Source: Paraburkholderia phenazinium
GTDB lineage: Bacteria > Pseudomonadota > Gammaproteobacteria > Burkholderiales > Burkholderiaceae
Length of the DNA: 64,000 nucleotides
Direction: 5' to 3'
NCBI RefSeq assembly: GCF_900142845.1
Contig: NZ_FSRU01000002.1
Coordinates: 992,001 to 1,056,000 of the forward strand
Both the position numbers and the translations under genes were made by a program. Under the pieces are notes generated by a model, which saw only the letters and a program-made list of their open reading frames with translations, made no database searches and was not told the DNA's origin. This document shows, piece after piece, positions 11,028 to 19,468 of this stretch (position 1 is the stretch's first letter; the number at the start of each line of letters is the position of its first letter).

Positions 11028-12442
11028 CGGAATACCCCTCCAGACGGTCGGACCGTGCTCCGCAATTGCCGATCGGGTCGTACTACGCTCGTGCTCAACA
11101 AACTGAAGGTCGCGGCGGAAAACATATAAAAACAAGGCCCCAAATCAAATACGGTCCCCGAAATTGCCGAGCCGATTAACGCAGCCATCATCGCCTGAGC
11201 GGTGGCATGTCCCACGATCCGGTTCTCCATCACTAACGCCCGCATGCGCGGCTGCCGGATCGATCGCCAGACGAATGCTCCGAACAACACGAAACCAGGC
11301 ATGCCCAGGTTGCCAATCGTCACGGCGATGAAGCTCGAGGCCCGCGCGCTGCCGAGTCCCGCGCCTAGTCCGAAGGTGTCGACAAAGTTCACCAGCGACT
11401 GCATGTTCCACGCGCTCCGCTCGACGCCCGAATCGCTGTCCATCTTGTTCGTCAGGGTATGGTCGACGACATCGGCTACCGTGGCGACGATGGGCGAATC
11501 GATCGCAACCAGCACGCCGGCGGCGAGCACCACCAGAACGCACCCTATCGCGATCACCTGGAGTTTTCTTGCCCGACTCGCGCGCGTGATGGCCCCGGTA
11601 CGGCTCGACATAAACGCGATCAGATACATGGCGAGGCCAACGTACCCGGTACTCGACGTCGACAGCAGGATGAAGCCGGCCGTCAGCAAGGAGAGCAATC
11701 CGCACAGCGTGCGGCGGTACCCGAGCAGCCAGAGATTGGCGGTGAACGCAAACAACGGCAACGAAAATCCGGCGAACGCGGACGACTCGGAGAAGGTGCC
11801 GCTGATCCGTCGCACACTGCCAATCGAGGCATCGTCGATGATCGAGTACTGCGCCGTCTTGATCGCATCCAGCAGATCCACGCCCGCCGCTCCGCCGAGC
11901 AGGTCGACGGCCCCTGCCGCGACGTTCAGCACCGACAGAAACAGAAACGCATCGGCGATCGTGTGGCTCGCGCCGCGGCGGCGCATCGTCATCGATACGG
12001 CGATGTACAGGAAACACTCTCCCACCAGATAAACGGCTTGGCTGAGATTGCCGGATACCGGACCGAGCGGCTGCAACGCGAGTTGCGCGGTACTGGTATC
12101 GGTACGATCGATGGCGTAAACGAAGGTCGAATCCGATAGAACACGCGGGAACACCACCGCAGATACGCACCCGTAGCCGACCAGCAGCAGCAGCCAGAAT
12201 CCAGGCGAGCCGATGCTGATGCTGGCCCAGATGGCGCGTGAATCCTCGCGCAGCAGGGTTCGCAGAATGAAAAACAGCATGAACAGGCTCGCCGGTAACA
12301 CGCCGATACCACCGAACGCCACCGCCTCCGTCGCGCCGAACAGCGTGCTTGCCACCATCACGTAGACAGCCCACTGATACGGCAGCAGGAGCGCCAGCAC
12401 CCCGAGCCCGATCACGATGCCGCCCGCCAGGCTCAGATCCAT
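11024..12442 (-). CDS. wzy: Wzy-like O-antigen/EPS polymerase, integral membrane protein
   Basis: 472 residues with about 11-12 hydrophobic segments and one large periplasmic loop (roughly residues 95-150, around STFVYAIDRTDTSTAQLAL), the topology of Wzy/WaaL proteins. Sequence is poorly conserved in this family, so the call rests on topology and on position between glycosyltransferases and the flippase of a Wzc/Wza-type operon. It would polymerise flipped repeat units in the periplasm. The ATG overlaps the end of the upstream GT gene by 10 bases and the stop forms GTGA with the next start. Confidence 0.8.
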   Translation of the reverse strand: MDLSLAGGIVIGLGVLALLLPYQWAVYVMVASTLFGATEAVAFGGIGVLPASLFMLFFILRTLLREDSRAIWASISIGSPGFWLLLLVGYGCVSAVVFPRVLSDSTFVYAIDRTDTSTAQLALQPLGPVSGNLSQAVYLVGECFLYIAVSMTMRRRGASHTIADAFLFLSVLNVAAGAVDLLGGAAGVDLLDAIKTAQYSIIDDASIGSVRRISGTFSESSAFAGFSLPLFAFTANLWLLGYRRTLCGLLSLLTAGFILLSTSSTGYVGLAMYLIAFMSSRTGAITRASRARKLQVIAIGCVLVVLAAGVLVAIDSPIVATVADVVDHTLTNKMDSDSGVERSAWNMQSLVNFVDTFGLGAGLGSARASSFIAVTIGNLGMPGFVLFGAFVWRSIRQPRMRALVMENRIVGHATAQAMMAALIGSAISGTVFDLGPCFYMFSAATFSLLSTSVVRPDRQLRSTVRPSGGVFR

Positions 12443-13716
12443 GACGTCTCGCTCCGCTCGGCGATGCCCGCAGCAGCAGTGCTACCCGCCGCCGCTCGCG
12501 ATACCGCTTTCGACATGCGCTGCCCAACTGCCTGCGCGACGATCTCCAGCAGTTCGTCGCGAAAGCGTTCGGCGGTGAAGCGCATGGCGTTCGCCCGGCA
12601 GGCGAGCGGATCGAATGCGCCCATCGCCTCGAAACGCTCTACCGCCTCGATGACGTCCGGGACCGACTGCCGCGCGAAGAACAGGCCGGTGCGGGTGAGC
12701 ACGTCGTCGGACGCGATCACCGTCTCGAGCGAGCCGCCACGACCGTACGCGATAACCGGCGTCCCGCATGCCTGCGCCTCGACCGGTGCAATGCCGAAGT
12801 CCTCTTCGGCGGCGAACACGAAGGCCTTGGCACGCCGCATGAAATCGATGAGTTCGCGATCCGACTGATAGCCGAGCAGCGTGACGTTAGGCGTCGCGGC
12901 GGCCTTCGCCCGCGCGAAGTCCGGTCCGTCGCCAATCACGACGAGCCTGCGCTCCGGCATGTTCGCGAACGCCTCGACAATCAACGGCACGCGCTTGTAC
13001 GGCACCATCCGCGACGCCGTCAGGTAGAAATCTTCCTTCTGCGTGCACAGCGCGAAACTCTCGATATCGACGGGCGGATAAACGACGCTGGCATCGCAGC
13101 CGTACGCTTTACGGATGCGTCGCGCGATGAAGCTGGAATTCGCAATGAACGCATCGACCCCGTGCGCGGTGCGCTGGTCCCAGATCCGGATGTAATGCAA
13201 GATCAGACGCGCTATCGCGCCTTTGACGCCCGACGTCAACCTGGATTCGCTCAGGTAGCGGTGCTGCAGATCCCACGCGTAACGGATCGGCGAATGCACG
13301 TAGCTAATATGCACCTGGTCGGGTCCGGTGAGGATGCCTTTGGCGACCGCGTGGCTCGACGAAATCACCAGATCGTAGCCGGACATGTCGAGTTGCTCGA
13401 TCGCGAGCGGCATCAAAGGCAGGTAGCTACGGTAGGCGGTTCGCGCGCGCGGCAGCCGCTGGATGAACGAGGTCGTCGCGCGCTTGCCGAGCAGCTTGAC
13501 GCGCTCTTCGTCCGGCAGGAAATCGACCACCGCGAAGAGGTCGGCGTCCGGCCATATCTGCAGGATCTGCGCGAGCACCTTCTCGGAGCCGGCGTAGGTG
13601 GTCAGCCATTCGTGCACCACGGCTACGCGGCCAAAGTCATGGCGACGATTGCCGGGTGACGGCGAGGCGGTGCGCGAACGCACCGGGTGTTCTAGATCGA
13701 CGGGCGTGCGGTCCAT
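12433..13716 (-). CDS. Glycosyltransferase family 4
   Basis: 427 residues, GT-B. The N-terminus (VAVVHEWLTTYAGSEKVL) is the typical GT4 acceptor-domain start with the AGSEK loop. YLTASRMVPYKRVPLIVEAF carries the Arg/Lys donor-phosphate residues (about 235-255), and EEDFGIAPVEAQACGTPVIA supplies the E-x7-E region. Very similar proteins follow wzc in cepacian-type clusters. The start is ATG 13716; the open frame runs on far upstream only because this strand lacks stops, and it would then overlap two genes. It overlaps the preceding GT by 25 bases. Confidence 0.87.
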   Translation of the reverse strand: MDRTPVDLEHPVRSRTASPSPGNRRHDFGRVAVVHEWLTTYAGSEKVLAQILQIWPDADLFAVVDFLPDEERVKLLGKRATTSFIQRLPRARTAYRSYLPLMPLAIEQLDMSGYDLVISSSHAVAKGILTGPDQVHISYVHSPIRYAWDLQHRYLSESRLTSGVKGAIARLILHYIRIWDQRTAHGVDAFIANSSFIARRIRKAYGCDASVVYPPVDIESFALCTQKEDFYLTASRMVPYKRVPLIVEAFANMPERRLVVIGDGPDFARAKAAATPNVTLLGYQSDRELIDFMRRAKAFVFAAEEDFGIAPVEAQACGTPVIAYGRGGSLETVIASDDVLTRTGLFFARQSVPDVIEAVERFEAMGAFDPLACRANAMRFTAERFRDELLEIVAQAVGQRMSKAVSRAAAGSTAAAGIAERSETSWI

Positions 13717-14972
13717 GGAGAGATCTCGTGCAGGAGTTGTTCGGCGGTCGCCAACCACGTCAATTGCCCGGCCCGCGCGAGGCCACGTTCCCGCAGACTC
13801 GCGCGCAGCGTGCCATTGCCGGTCACGCGGCCGATCGCGCTGGCCAGCCCCGCCGGGTCGTCGGGAGAAATGTAGATCGCGGCGTCGCCGCATGCCTCGC
13901 GCACGGACGGCAAGTCCGCTGCAATCACGGGACAGCCGAGCGTCATGGCCTCCACCGGCGGCAGGCCGAAGCCCTCGTAGCGTGACGGATGCACGAAGCA
14001 CACGGCATGGCGAAACAGCGCCTTGAGCTCGCCGTCCGAGACGAAGCCGATATGCCTGATGCTGGCCGGCAACGGTGTGGCGTTCGACGCGTACACGGCC
14101 GGGTCGGTGCCGCCCGCAACCACGACGTCGAACTTCGCGTCCGGCATCAGGCGCAGCGCCTCGACCACGAGGCCAAAGTTCTTGTGGCGCGTCAGGCTGC
14201 TCACAGCGAGTACGAACGGTCGCTGTCCAAGACCATGCTTGCGCAGGACACCGGCGTCCTCGTCGGGTCGCAGCATGTGTTCGCCGCTCTCCGACACGAC
14301 GCCGATCTTCTCGGCGGGTATGCGGTAAATGTCGCGCAATTCGCGGCTCGAAAACTGCGAGACCGTCACGATGCGCCGGCAGGACCAGCCGATCATGGGC
14401 GCCATCAGGCGGTACCACGTGCGAAACGTCCGGCTGTAGCTGTCCGGCACGCGCATCGGCGCCGCGTCGTGCAGCACGACCACCTGGTGGCGCAGAAACA
14501 GCGGCGCCGTGTTGCACAGGTTCAGCAGCAAGGCGCCCTGCGCCGCGCGCGGCAAGTGCAACTGCTCCCAGAGCTGACCCTGAGCGCCGGGCACCACCCG
14601 CATGCCGATGTGCGCGAACGGCTTCGACACCGGCCTCTCGCTTTCCGGCAACAGGATCTCGACAGCCAGTGCGGACGCGGCCGGATGTCGAACGCCCAGC
14701 AACACGTCGAGACTGCGTACCACTTCGAACGCGAAGCGGTCGACGCCCGTGGCCGGCCGCAACAGGAAGCGTCCGTTGATGGCAATTCGCGTCGCCGCCG
14801 GCGGCGTCCTCAACGCGTCTTTGCGGGCTGCCCACCACGCCGGTCCCTCCCACGCGCGGCGCGCGGAGACGCGGCGAGCCGCACCGTCCTCCGGCGCGAG
14901 CGCGGAAGCGATCGCCTCCGGCAGATTGCGTTCGTGATTGAGCGGGCCATTCACGGTCGTCGACGTTTTCAT
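13692..14972 (-). CDS. Glycosyltransferase family 4
   Basis: 426 residues. A basic, low-complexity N-terminal stretch of about 60 residues precedes the GT-B fold. INGRFLLRPATGVDRFAFEV holds the donor-loop Gly and VLAVSSLTRHKNFGLVVEAL the conserved Arg/Lys region. PSRYEGFGLPPVEAMTLGCP (about residue 350) is the classic GT4 E-x7-E motif, as in mannosyl- and rhamnosyltransferases. It begins 6 bases after the wzc stop. Co-occurrence with manC makes a GDP-mannose-derived donor plausible, but that is inference. Confidence 0.88.
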   Translation of the reverse strand: MKTSTTVNGPLNHERNLPEAIASALAPEDGAARRVSARRAWEGPAWWAARKDALRTPPAATRIAINGRFLLRPATGVDRFAFEVVRSLDVLLGVRHPAASALAVEILLPESERPVSKPFAHIGMRVVPGAQGQLWEQLHLPRAAQGALLLNLCNTAPLFLRHQVVVLHDAAPMRVPDSYSRTFRTWYRLMAPMIGWSCRRIVTVSQFSSRELRDIYRIPAEKIGVVSESGEHMLRPDEDAGVLRKHGLGQRPFVLAVSSLTRHKNFGLVVEALRLMPDAKFDVVVAGGTDPAVYASNATPLPASIRHIGFVSDGELKALFRHAVCFVHPSRYEGFGLPPVEAMTLGCPVIAADLPSVREACGDAAIYISPDDPAGLASAIGRVTGNGTLRASLRERGLARAGQLTWLATAEQLLHEISPWTARPSI

Positions 14973-14978
14973 GACGTC

Positions 14979-17195
14979 TCAGTCCTGCGCGTAGGGTTCG
15001 TAGTTGTAGCTCGAGTACCGATATCGCCCGTAGCCGTAACCATACCGTCCCGGTCGCAGCCGCAGACCGTTGAAGATGACGCCGCGAATCTCCACCCCGA
15101 TCTGCGAAAGCCGGCGCGCGGACTCGCGGATTTCGCCGATACCCGTCACGCCTTGTCGTGCCACGAGGAACATCGTGCCTGCCAGACGCGCCAGTTCGGT
15201 GGTCTCGGCAACCGGCAGGATCGGTGGGGCATCGCACAGCACAACTTCGTAGCCTGCCGCCAGACGCGTGAACAACACATGCAGATTGGCGTGCGACAGC
15301 ACCTCGCTCGGATTCGGCACATAGCTGCCCCGCGAGATGAAATCGACCCCTGGCAATACATTCGTCTGCACCACCTCGTCGGCGCGATGCGTGCCAAGGA
15401 CGAGCTCCGACAAACCCGGTCCGCGTTCGACGCCGATGTGGCGATGCAGGAACCCCTTGCGCAGGTCGGCATCCACCAGCAGCACCCGCTTGCCCGAAGC
15501 GCCGACCACGGCCGCCAGATTGAGCGAGATGAACGACTTGCCGATGCCGGGTGTCGGTCCGGTAATTAGCACGAGGCGGTTGCGCGCTTCGTGCATCGTG
15601 AATTCGAGCGCGGTGCGGAAGCTGCGCAGGCTTTCAATAGCCGGATCGGCATTCGCCGAGCCGGCGAGCACCAGACCTTTTGCGGGCGACGCCCGGCGCG
15701 TGCGCGTCAGCAGTTCCTCGTGGCGGCTGTGCGGCACGGTTGCGTAGACGGACAGGCCGGTCAGCCGCTCGATCTCGTGCGGATCGTCGATGGCGTCGAA
15801 AAGCTTGCGGCGCGTCAGCGCAACACTCACGCCAATGAAGAGCCCCATGAGCAGCGCGCCCGCAATGACGAGCGGCCGTTTCGGTCTGATCGGATCCTCC
15901 GGCACCGCGGCCGTGTCGACCAGCCGCACATTGCCGACCTTGCCCGCCTTGACGAGCCGCAACTGCTCCTGCGTATTGAGCAGGCTCGTGTACAGGTCCG
16001 TGTTGACCTGCACATCGCGCTGCAGGCGCAACACGTCCTGCTCCAGAGGCGGCAAGGCGCGCGTCTCGCCGGCAATCCGCTCGATTTCCGCTTGAGCCGT
16101 CTGCAGTTGGGAGTCGACCGCGAGTACCGCCGGATGCTCCGAGGTATAGCGCGCCAGCAGATCCTCGCGCTTCTGCTCGAGATCCGCGCGCCGGGATTGC
16201 GCCTCCACCGAACGCTGCAGCAAGGATGTCGCCTCCTCACTCAGGTCGACCGTGCCGTGGCTTGCGCGATACGTGTTGAAACGGCTCTCCGATGTCTCCA
16301 GTTGCGTCTTCAGTTCCGGCAGTTGCGCTTCGAGGAAGTGGATGGAATGCTCCGCCTCCGCCGACTTGCGCTGCACGTTCTGCCGCACATACTCCGCGCC
16401 GATCGCGTTGAGGATGTCGCTTGTCCGTCGGGGATCCGTACCGTCGAGCGTCGCACCGATCACATCGGATTGCTTGCCCTTTTCCGCAATCGTCAGGTCC
16501 TCTTGCAGTTTCTCGATCGTCGCGAGGCGCGACGACCTGCGCAGCTCGAAGGTGGCGCCTGGGTTGCCCTGGATGTCTTCCACCAGTAATTGAAGCGGGC
16601 CGGACGACGTCGTGGCACGCAAGGTTTGCCCGACTTCGCCGCGCAGCCTGATATCGTCGTAGACGAGCTCGTAGTCGCGCCCCGTACCCTTCTTCAGGAT
16701 GAATTTGCGGCCGTAGAGATTCGACGGCACATCGAACACCGGCACGTCGATATGCTCCCGGCCCCATACGAACCCACCGGGCAACGGCGTCGACAAACCG
16801 TCCGAATGATTCCCTACCCAGCGCCCGATCAGCGGAACGTAACGCGGCGACGCGTGAATGAACAGCGCGAGGTTATCCACGGCCCGGCTGACCACCGTGC
16901 GCGAGCGAAGCACTTCAATTTCAGCGGACGCAGCAGTCTTGACATCGAACATGGATCCCGCGTCGCCGAACAGGTTCTTCGTCGAACTCGGATTTTCCTC
17001 GACCTGGATCAGGATGTCGGCCCGGTACACCGGTTCCGCGAGCACGGCGTACGCAACGCCGATCAGCAGCACGCATCCCGTCACCACGGCAATCAGCTTG
17101 CGGCTGTCGTACAGCGCGTCCAGATATTTGCCGAGATGTTCCGGCGGCCGCTCGTCGGCGTCCACGTAATCGATCGGTCCATTGAACTGGTTCAT
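14979..17195 (-). CDS. wzc: Wzc-type bacterial tyrosine autokinase / polysaccharide co-polymerase
   Basis: 738 residues of the inner-membrane chain-length regulator. A Wzz domain opens the protein (first helix about residues 30-55). A coiled-coil periplasmic region follows (about 280-400), then a second helix (PLVIAGALLMGLFIGVSVAL, about 430-450). The cytosolic BY-kinase has Walker A TGPTPGIGKSF (about 545), Walker A' LLVDADLRKG (about 572) and Walker B VVLCDAPPIL (about 650). The C-terminal tail is a dense tyrosine cluster (GRYGYGYGRYRYSSYNYEPY), the autophosphorylation target of the partner phosphatase. The start is ATG 17195, which overlaps the wzb stop as ATGA. BceF of the cepacian system is the closest relative I recall. 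Confidence 0.95.
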   Translation of the reverse strand: MNQFNGPIDYVDADERPPEHLGKYLDALYDSRKLIAVVTGCVLLIGVAYAVLAEPVYRADILIQVEENPSSTKNLFGDAGSMFDVKTAASAEIEVLRSRTVVSRAVDNLALFIHASPRYVPLIGRWVGNHSDGLSTPLPGGFVWGREHIDVPVFDVPSNLYGRKFILKKGTGRDYELVYDDIRLRGEVGQTLRATTSSGPLQLLVEDIQGNPGATFELRRSSRLATIEKLQEDLTIAEKGKQSDVIGATLDGTDPRRTSDILNAIGAEYVRQNVQRKSAEAEHSIHFLEAQLPELKTQLETSESRFNTYRASHGTVDLSEEATSLLQRSVEAQSRRADLEQKREDLLARYTSEHPAVLAVDSQLQTAQAEIERIAGETRALPPLEQDVLRLQRDVQVNTDLYTSLLNTQEQLRLVKAGKVGNVRLVDTAAVPEDPIRPKRPLVIAGALLMGLFIGVSVALTRRKLFDAIDDPHEIERLTGLSVYATVPHSRHEELLTRTRRASPAKGLVLAGSANADPAIESLRSFRTALEFTMHEARNRLVLITGPTPGIGKSFISLNLAAVVGASGKRVLLVDADLRKGFLHRHIGVERGPGLSELVLGTHRADEVVQTNVLPGVDFISRGSYVPNPSEVLSHANLHVLFTRLAAGYEVVLCDAPPILPVAETTELARLAGTMFLVARQGVTGIGEIRESARRLSQIGVEIRGVIFNGLRLRPGRYGYGYGRYRYSSYNYEPYAQD

Positions 17196-17647
17196 GCGCA
17201 GACTCCTAACTTCGCTTCGGCATCGATACGGGACAGATGCCATGACCAGCGCTCGACCCCTTCGCTGATGCTGCGGTGCGTGACCCGATAGGCCTCGGCC
17301 CCCTTCCTGTACGGATCGCCGATGTCGGACTCCTTGAGCAGACGGAACACCCGCCCGCGCGCCGCGGGATGGCGGTGCTCGATCACCCGCTTTTGACGCT
17401 CGCTCATCACGAGCACCGGCCAGGACGCTTCGATCATCCACGAGAAAAGCGGCTGCGAGCGGTGCTCGCCGAGATGGAGTCCTTCGGACTCCAGTAACTC
17501 GACTACGCGAGGGTCCGCACGCATGCCGTGTACGGCGTCGATCCCCGCGGACAGCACCCGTGCCTCGGGAAGCGCCTGCTTGAACAGCGCCTCGGCCATC
17601 GGGCTGCGGCACACGTTCGCAGTACAAATCACCAGAATGGTATTCAT
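17192..17647 (-). CDS. wzb: Wzb-type low-molecular-weight protein tyrosine phosphatase
   Basis: 151 residues, normal length for the family. The P-loop is CTANVCRS near the N-terminus (Cys9 nucleophile, Arg15), with Asp in the acid loop SDIGDPYRKG near residue 115. It should dephosphorylate the tyrosine tail of the adjacent Wzc kinase so that its oligomers cycle during polymer export (established for Wzb/Wzc and BceD/BceF). The ATG overlaps the wza stop by one base (TGATG) and the stop overlaps the wzc start. Confidence 0.94.
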   Translation of the reverse strand: MNTILVICTANVCRSPMAEALFKQALPEARVLSAGIDAVHGMRADPRVVELLESEGLHLGEHRSQPLFSWMIEASWPVLVMSERQKRVIEHRHPAARGRVFRLLKESDIGDPYRKGAEAYRVTHRSISEGVERWSWHLSRIDAEAKLGVCA

Positions 17648-18852
17648 CAGTAAGCTATGCTCCGGCCGGTAGCCAGGGTCTGGGCGCTCGGCAAGAACAT
17701 GCCGACCACCCGGCTCCAGCGAACAAGGGATGAGGCGTCGACGAACACCACATCGTTCGCCTGTAATTCGAAGTTATTCGCCAGCGCCATGGCCGCCGGC
17801 GAGGTGGCATCCAGATGAAACACGGTTGGCTTGCCCGCTTTCGGGCTGCGCACGACGTACACCTGGCTCGCATCGCCCGAGTAGGGGCTGATGCCGCCGG
17901 CGTCGCCCAGCGCCTCGTTGAGCGTGAGGCGGCCGTTGTTCAACGTGAGCGTCGAGGTATGCCCCACTTCGCCGAGTACGAATACCTTGCTGTCGTTCTG
18001 GGAGAAGACCCGCACCAGATCGCCGTCGCGCAGGATGATGTTGTCGGGATTGATGCCCTGCTCGATCATGCTCGCGAGGTTGACCACGACCGTCTTGTCG
18101 CCGCGCGTCACGGCCACGACGGAGCGATCGCCTTGCGGCGTGAAGCCGCCCGCACGGTTGATCGCCTCGGGCAAGCTCATGGGGAGGTCGTTCATGACCT
18201 GCAATCCCGGGACCCGAATCTCGCCGTCCAGGTAGATGCGCTTGCTGCGGTAGGCCTGAATGCGCAGCGTCACTTGCGGATTGCGGATGTATCGTCCGAG
18301 CTGCTTCGCCAGCAGGTCGCGCGCCTCCATTTCCGTCAGGCCGCTGAGTTTGAGCGCGCCGACATACGCGAATTGCACAAAGCCGCTCGAATCGATCGTG
18401 TAGCCCGACACCACCGCGTTGGAGCCGGATGTGTCGATCCCCGTGGGCGTGCTGACCGTAGGCATATTGAGTTCCGGGTGGTCCCAGACGATGATGCTCA
18501 GCACGTCACCGGGGCCAAGGGCATACGGACCCGGCTTGGCAAACAGGTCCTGCACATCCTTCGGAATGCCTGGCACCGCCGCGGCCTGTTCGTCCGCAAT
18601 CAGGTTGCTGTTGATTTCCACCATCGCGCCGGCTGGCGGTGCGTCGCTCGCGGCCGTCGTATCGGCGCTCGCACCGGTGGTGGCGGAGGTTCTGCCGGAC
18701 GTGCCGTGAGCCAGCGCCGCCGCGGCCTGCCCATCGCCGCCCGCTGCCCTGAAGGTCATGCCGGGCGCGAACGTGCAGCCGGACAACAGCGCGGCGAGTA
18801 GCACGAAAGCTGAAAATCGCATCTTTCGCAATTCGGATTGTTTACGTAACAT
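17647..18852 (-). CDS. wza: Wza-type outer-membrane polysaccharide export lipoprotein
   Basis: 401 residues. The signal peptide ends in a lipobox (LLSGC, Cys26 if started at 18852). The poly-export domain (YALGPGDVLSIIVWDHPEL, about residue 110) is followed by SLBB-type beta-grasp repeats (RIYLDGEIRVPG; VFVLGEVGHTS). The C-terminal segment would form the amphipathic outer-membrane helix barrel. A Thr/Ala-rich linker follows the lipobox. It is the first gene of the main EPS operon. An internal ATG at 18822 also gives a clean lipoprotein signal, so the start is uncertain by ten codons; neither has a strong Shine-Dalgarno. The sequence TTACGTAAC covers the first codons (see findings). Confidence 0.93.
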   Translation of the reverse strand: MLRKQSELRKMRFSAFVLLAALLSGCTFAPGMTFRAAGGDGQAAAALAHGTSGRTSATTGASADTTAASDAPPAGAMVEINSNLIADEQAAAVPGIPKDVQDLFAKPGPYALGPGDVLSIIVWDHPELNMPTVSTPTGIDTSGSNAVVSGYTIDSSGFVQFAYVGALKLSGLTEMEARDLLAKQLGRYIRNPQVTLRIQAYRSKRIYLDGEIRVPGLQVMNDLPMSLPEAINRAGGFTPQGDRSVVAVTRGDKTVVVNLASMIEQGINPDNIILRDGDLVRVFSQNDSKVFVLGEVGHTSTLTLNNGRLTLNEALGDAGGISPYSGDASQVYVVRSPKAGKPTVFHLDATSPAAMALANNFELQANDVVFVDASSLVRWSRVVGMFLPSAQTLATGRSIAY

Positions 18853-18943
18853 CGCTTCTGGCCCATTAGTATCAGTGGCGGGACATCAACAGGCACTGCC
18901 GACCCCGCCTTTTTAAACGCTCTTCCGGTCACCACACTTCCGT

Positions 18944-18959
18944 TGGCTTGCCGGCCGCT
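18944..18959 (+). promoter_or_regulatory. Weak sigma-54-like promoter candidate
   Basis: TGGCTTGCCGGCCGCT keeps the GG-N10-GC geometry of an RpoN promoter but misses the CAC of the -24 box and the TT of the -12 box. It points at the small exported-protein gene that starts 27 bases downstream. TTACGTAAC, the core of the presumed activator site, lies 94 bases upstream. Much weaker than the three sites listed for manC, yjbH and the EAL gene. Confidence 0.3.
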
Positions 18960-18986
18960 CCGTACTCCAAACTTCTTCGCCTCGAC

Positions 18987-19373
18987 ATGAGAAGACTTGC
19001 TCGCCTCACCGCCGTCCTGGCTTCGTTCACGGCTTTCACTGCCACTGCACAATCCCCGCAATCCGGCGCCGCTCATCCGGACGCGGCCAGTCATACCGAG
19101 GCACGCTCCCAGATCGAAGCCATGACGCCACATCCCGCTTCAGGCGCGGATCACGCCGCTGCCGCTTCGGGCGTCGCCGCCAAACCACGCGATCCGTATG
19201 CGGTCAGTTCAGGTAAGCCACTCACCAACCGCCAGAAGCTCGCCCGCTTCCGCAACACACACACCGACAGCACCGCAGCAAAGAACAGCGACGATCCCTA
19301 CCAATACAACGGGTGGGACAGCAAGGCGATCTACACCAGCCCTGCCTCGCCCGATTCGACCACCGCTCACTAA
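18987..19373 (+). CDS. Small exported protein of unknown function inside the EPS locus
   Basis: 128 residues from ATG 18987, chosen because it gives a complete Sec signal (MRRLARLTAVLASFTAFTATA, cleavage before QSPQ). The mature protein is Ala/His/Ser-rich and looks disordered. Near the C-terminus is a short ordered motif (TNRQKLARFRNTHTDST, then DDPYQYNGWDSKAIYTSP). I do not recognise a family. It is the only plus-strand gene in the EPS block, placed between wza and the initiating transferase, both on the minus strand. It may be an accessory periplasmic factor or simply an insertion. Confidence 0.65.
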   Translation: MRRLARLTAVLASFTAFTATAQSPQSGAAHPDAASHTEARSQIEAMTPHPASGADHAAAASGVAAKPRDPYAVSSGKPLTNRQKLARFRNTHTDSTAAKNSDDPYQYNGWDSKAIYTSPASPDSTTAH

Positions 19374-19468
19374 CCGCTCACTAACCGGTCGATCGGCAGC
19401 GCCGCTTGCCGGTCGAACCGTTAGCGCCCGAATGGACGCGGGTATCGGCTCACACCGGCGTCAATGGT

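Noticed and set aside
13717..15237. The GT4 frame remains open for about 500 codons upstream of the chosen start
   Set aside because: It would overlap two solid genes, and the extra sequence has no protein character. The chosen ATG gives a normal GT4 length.
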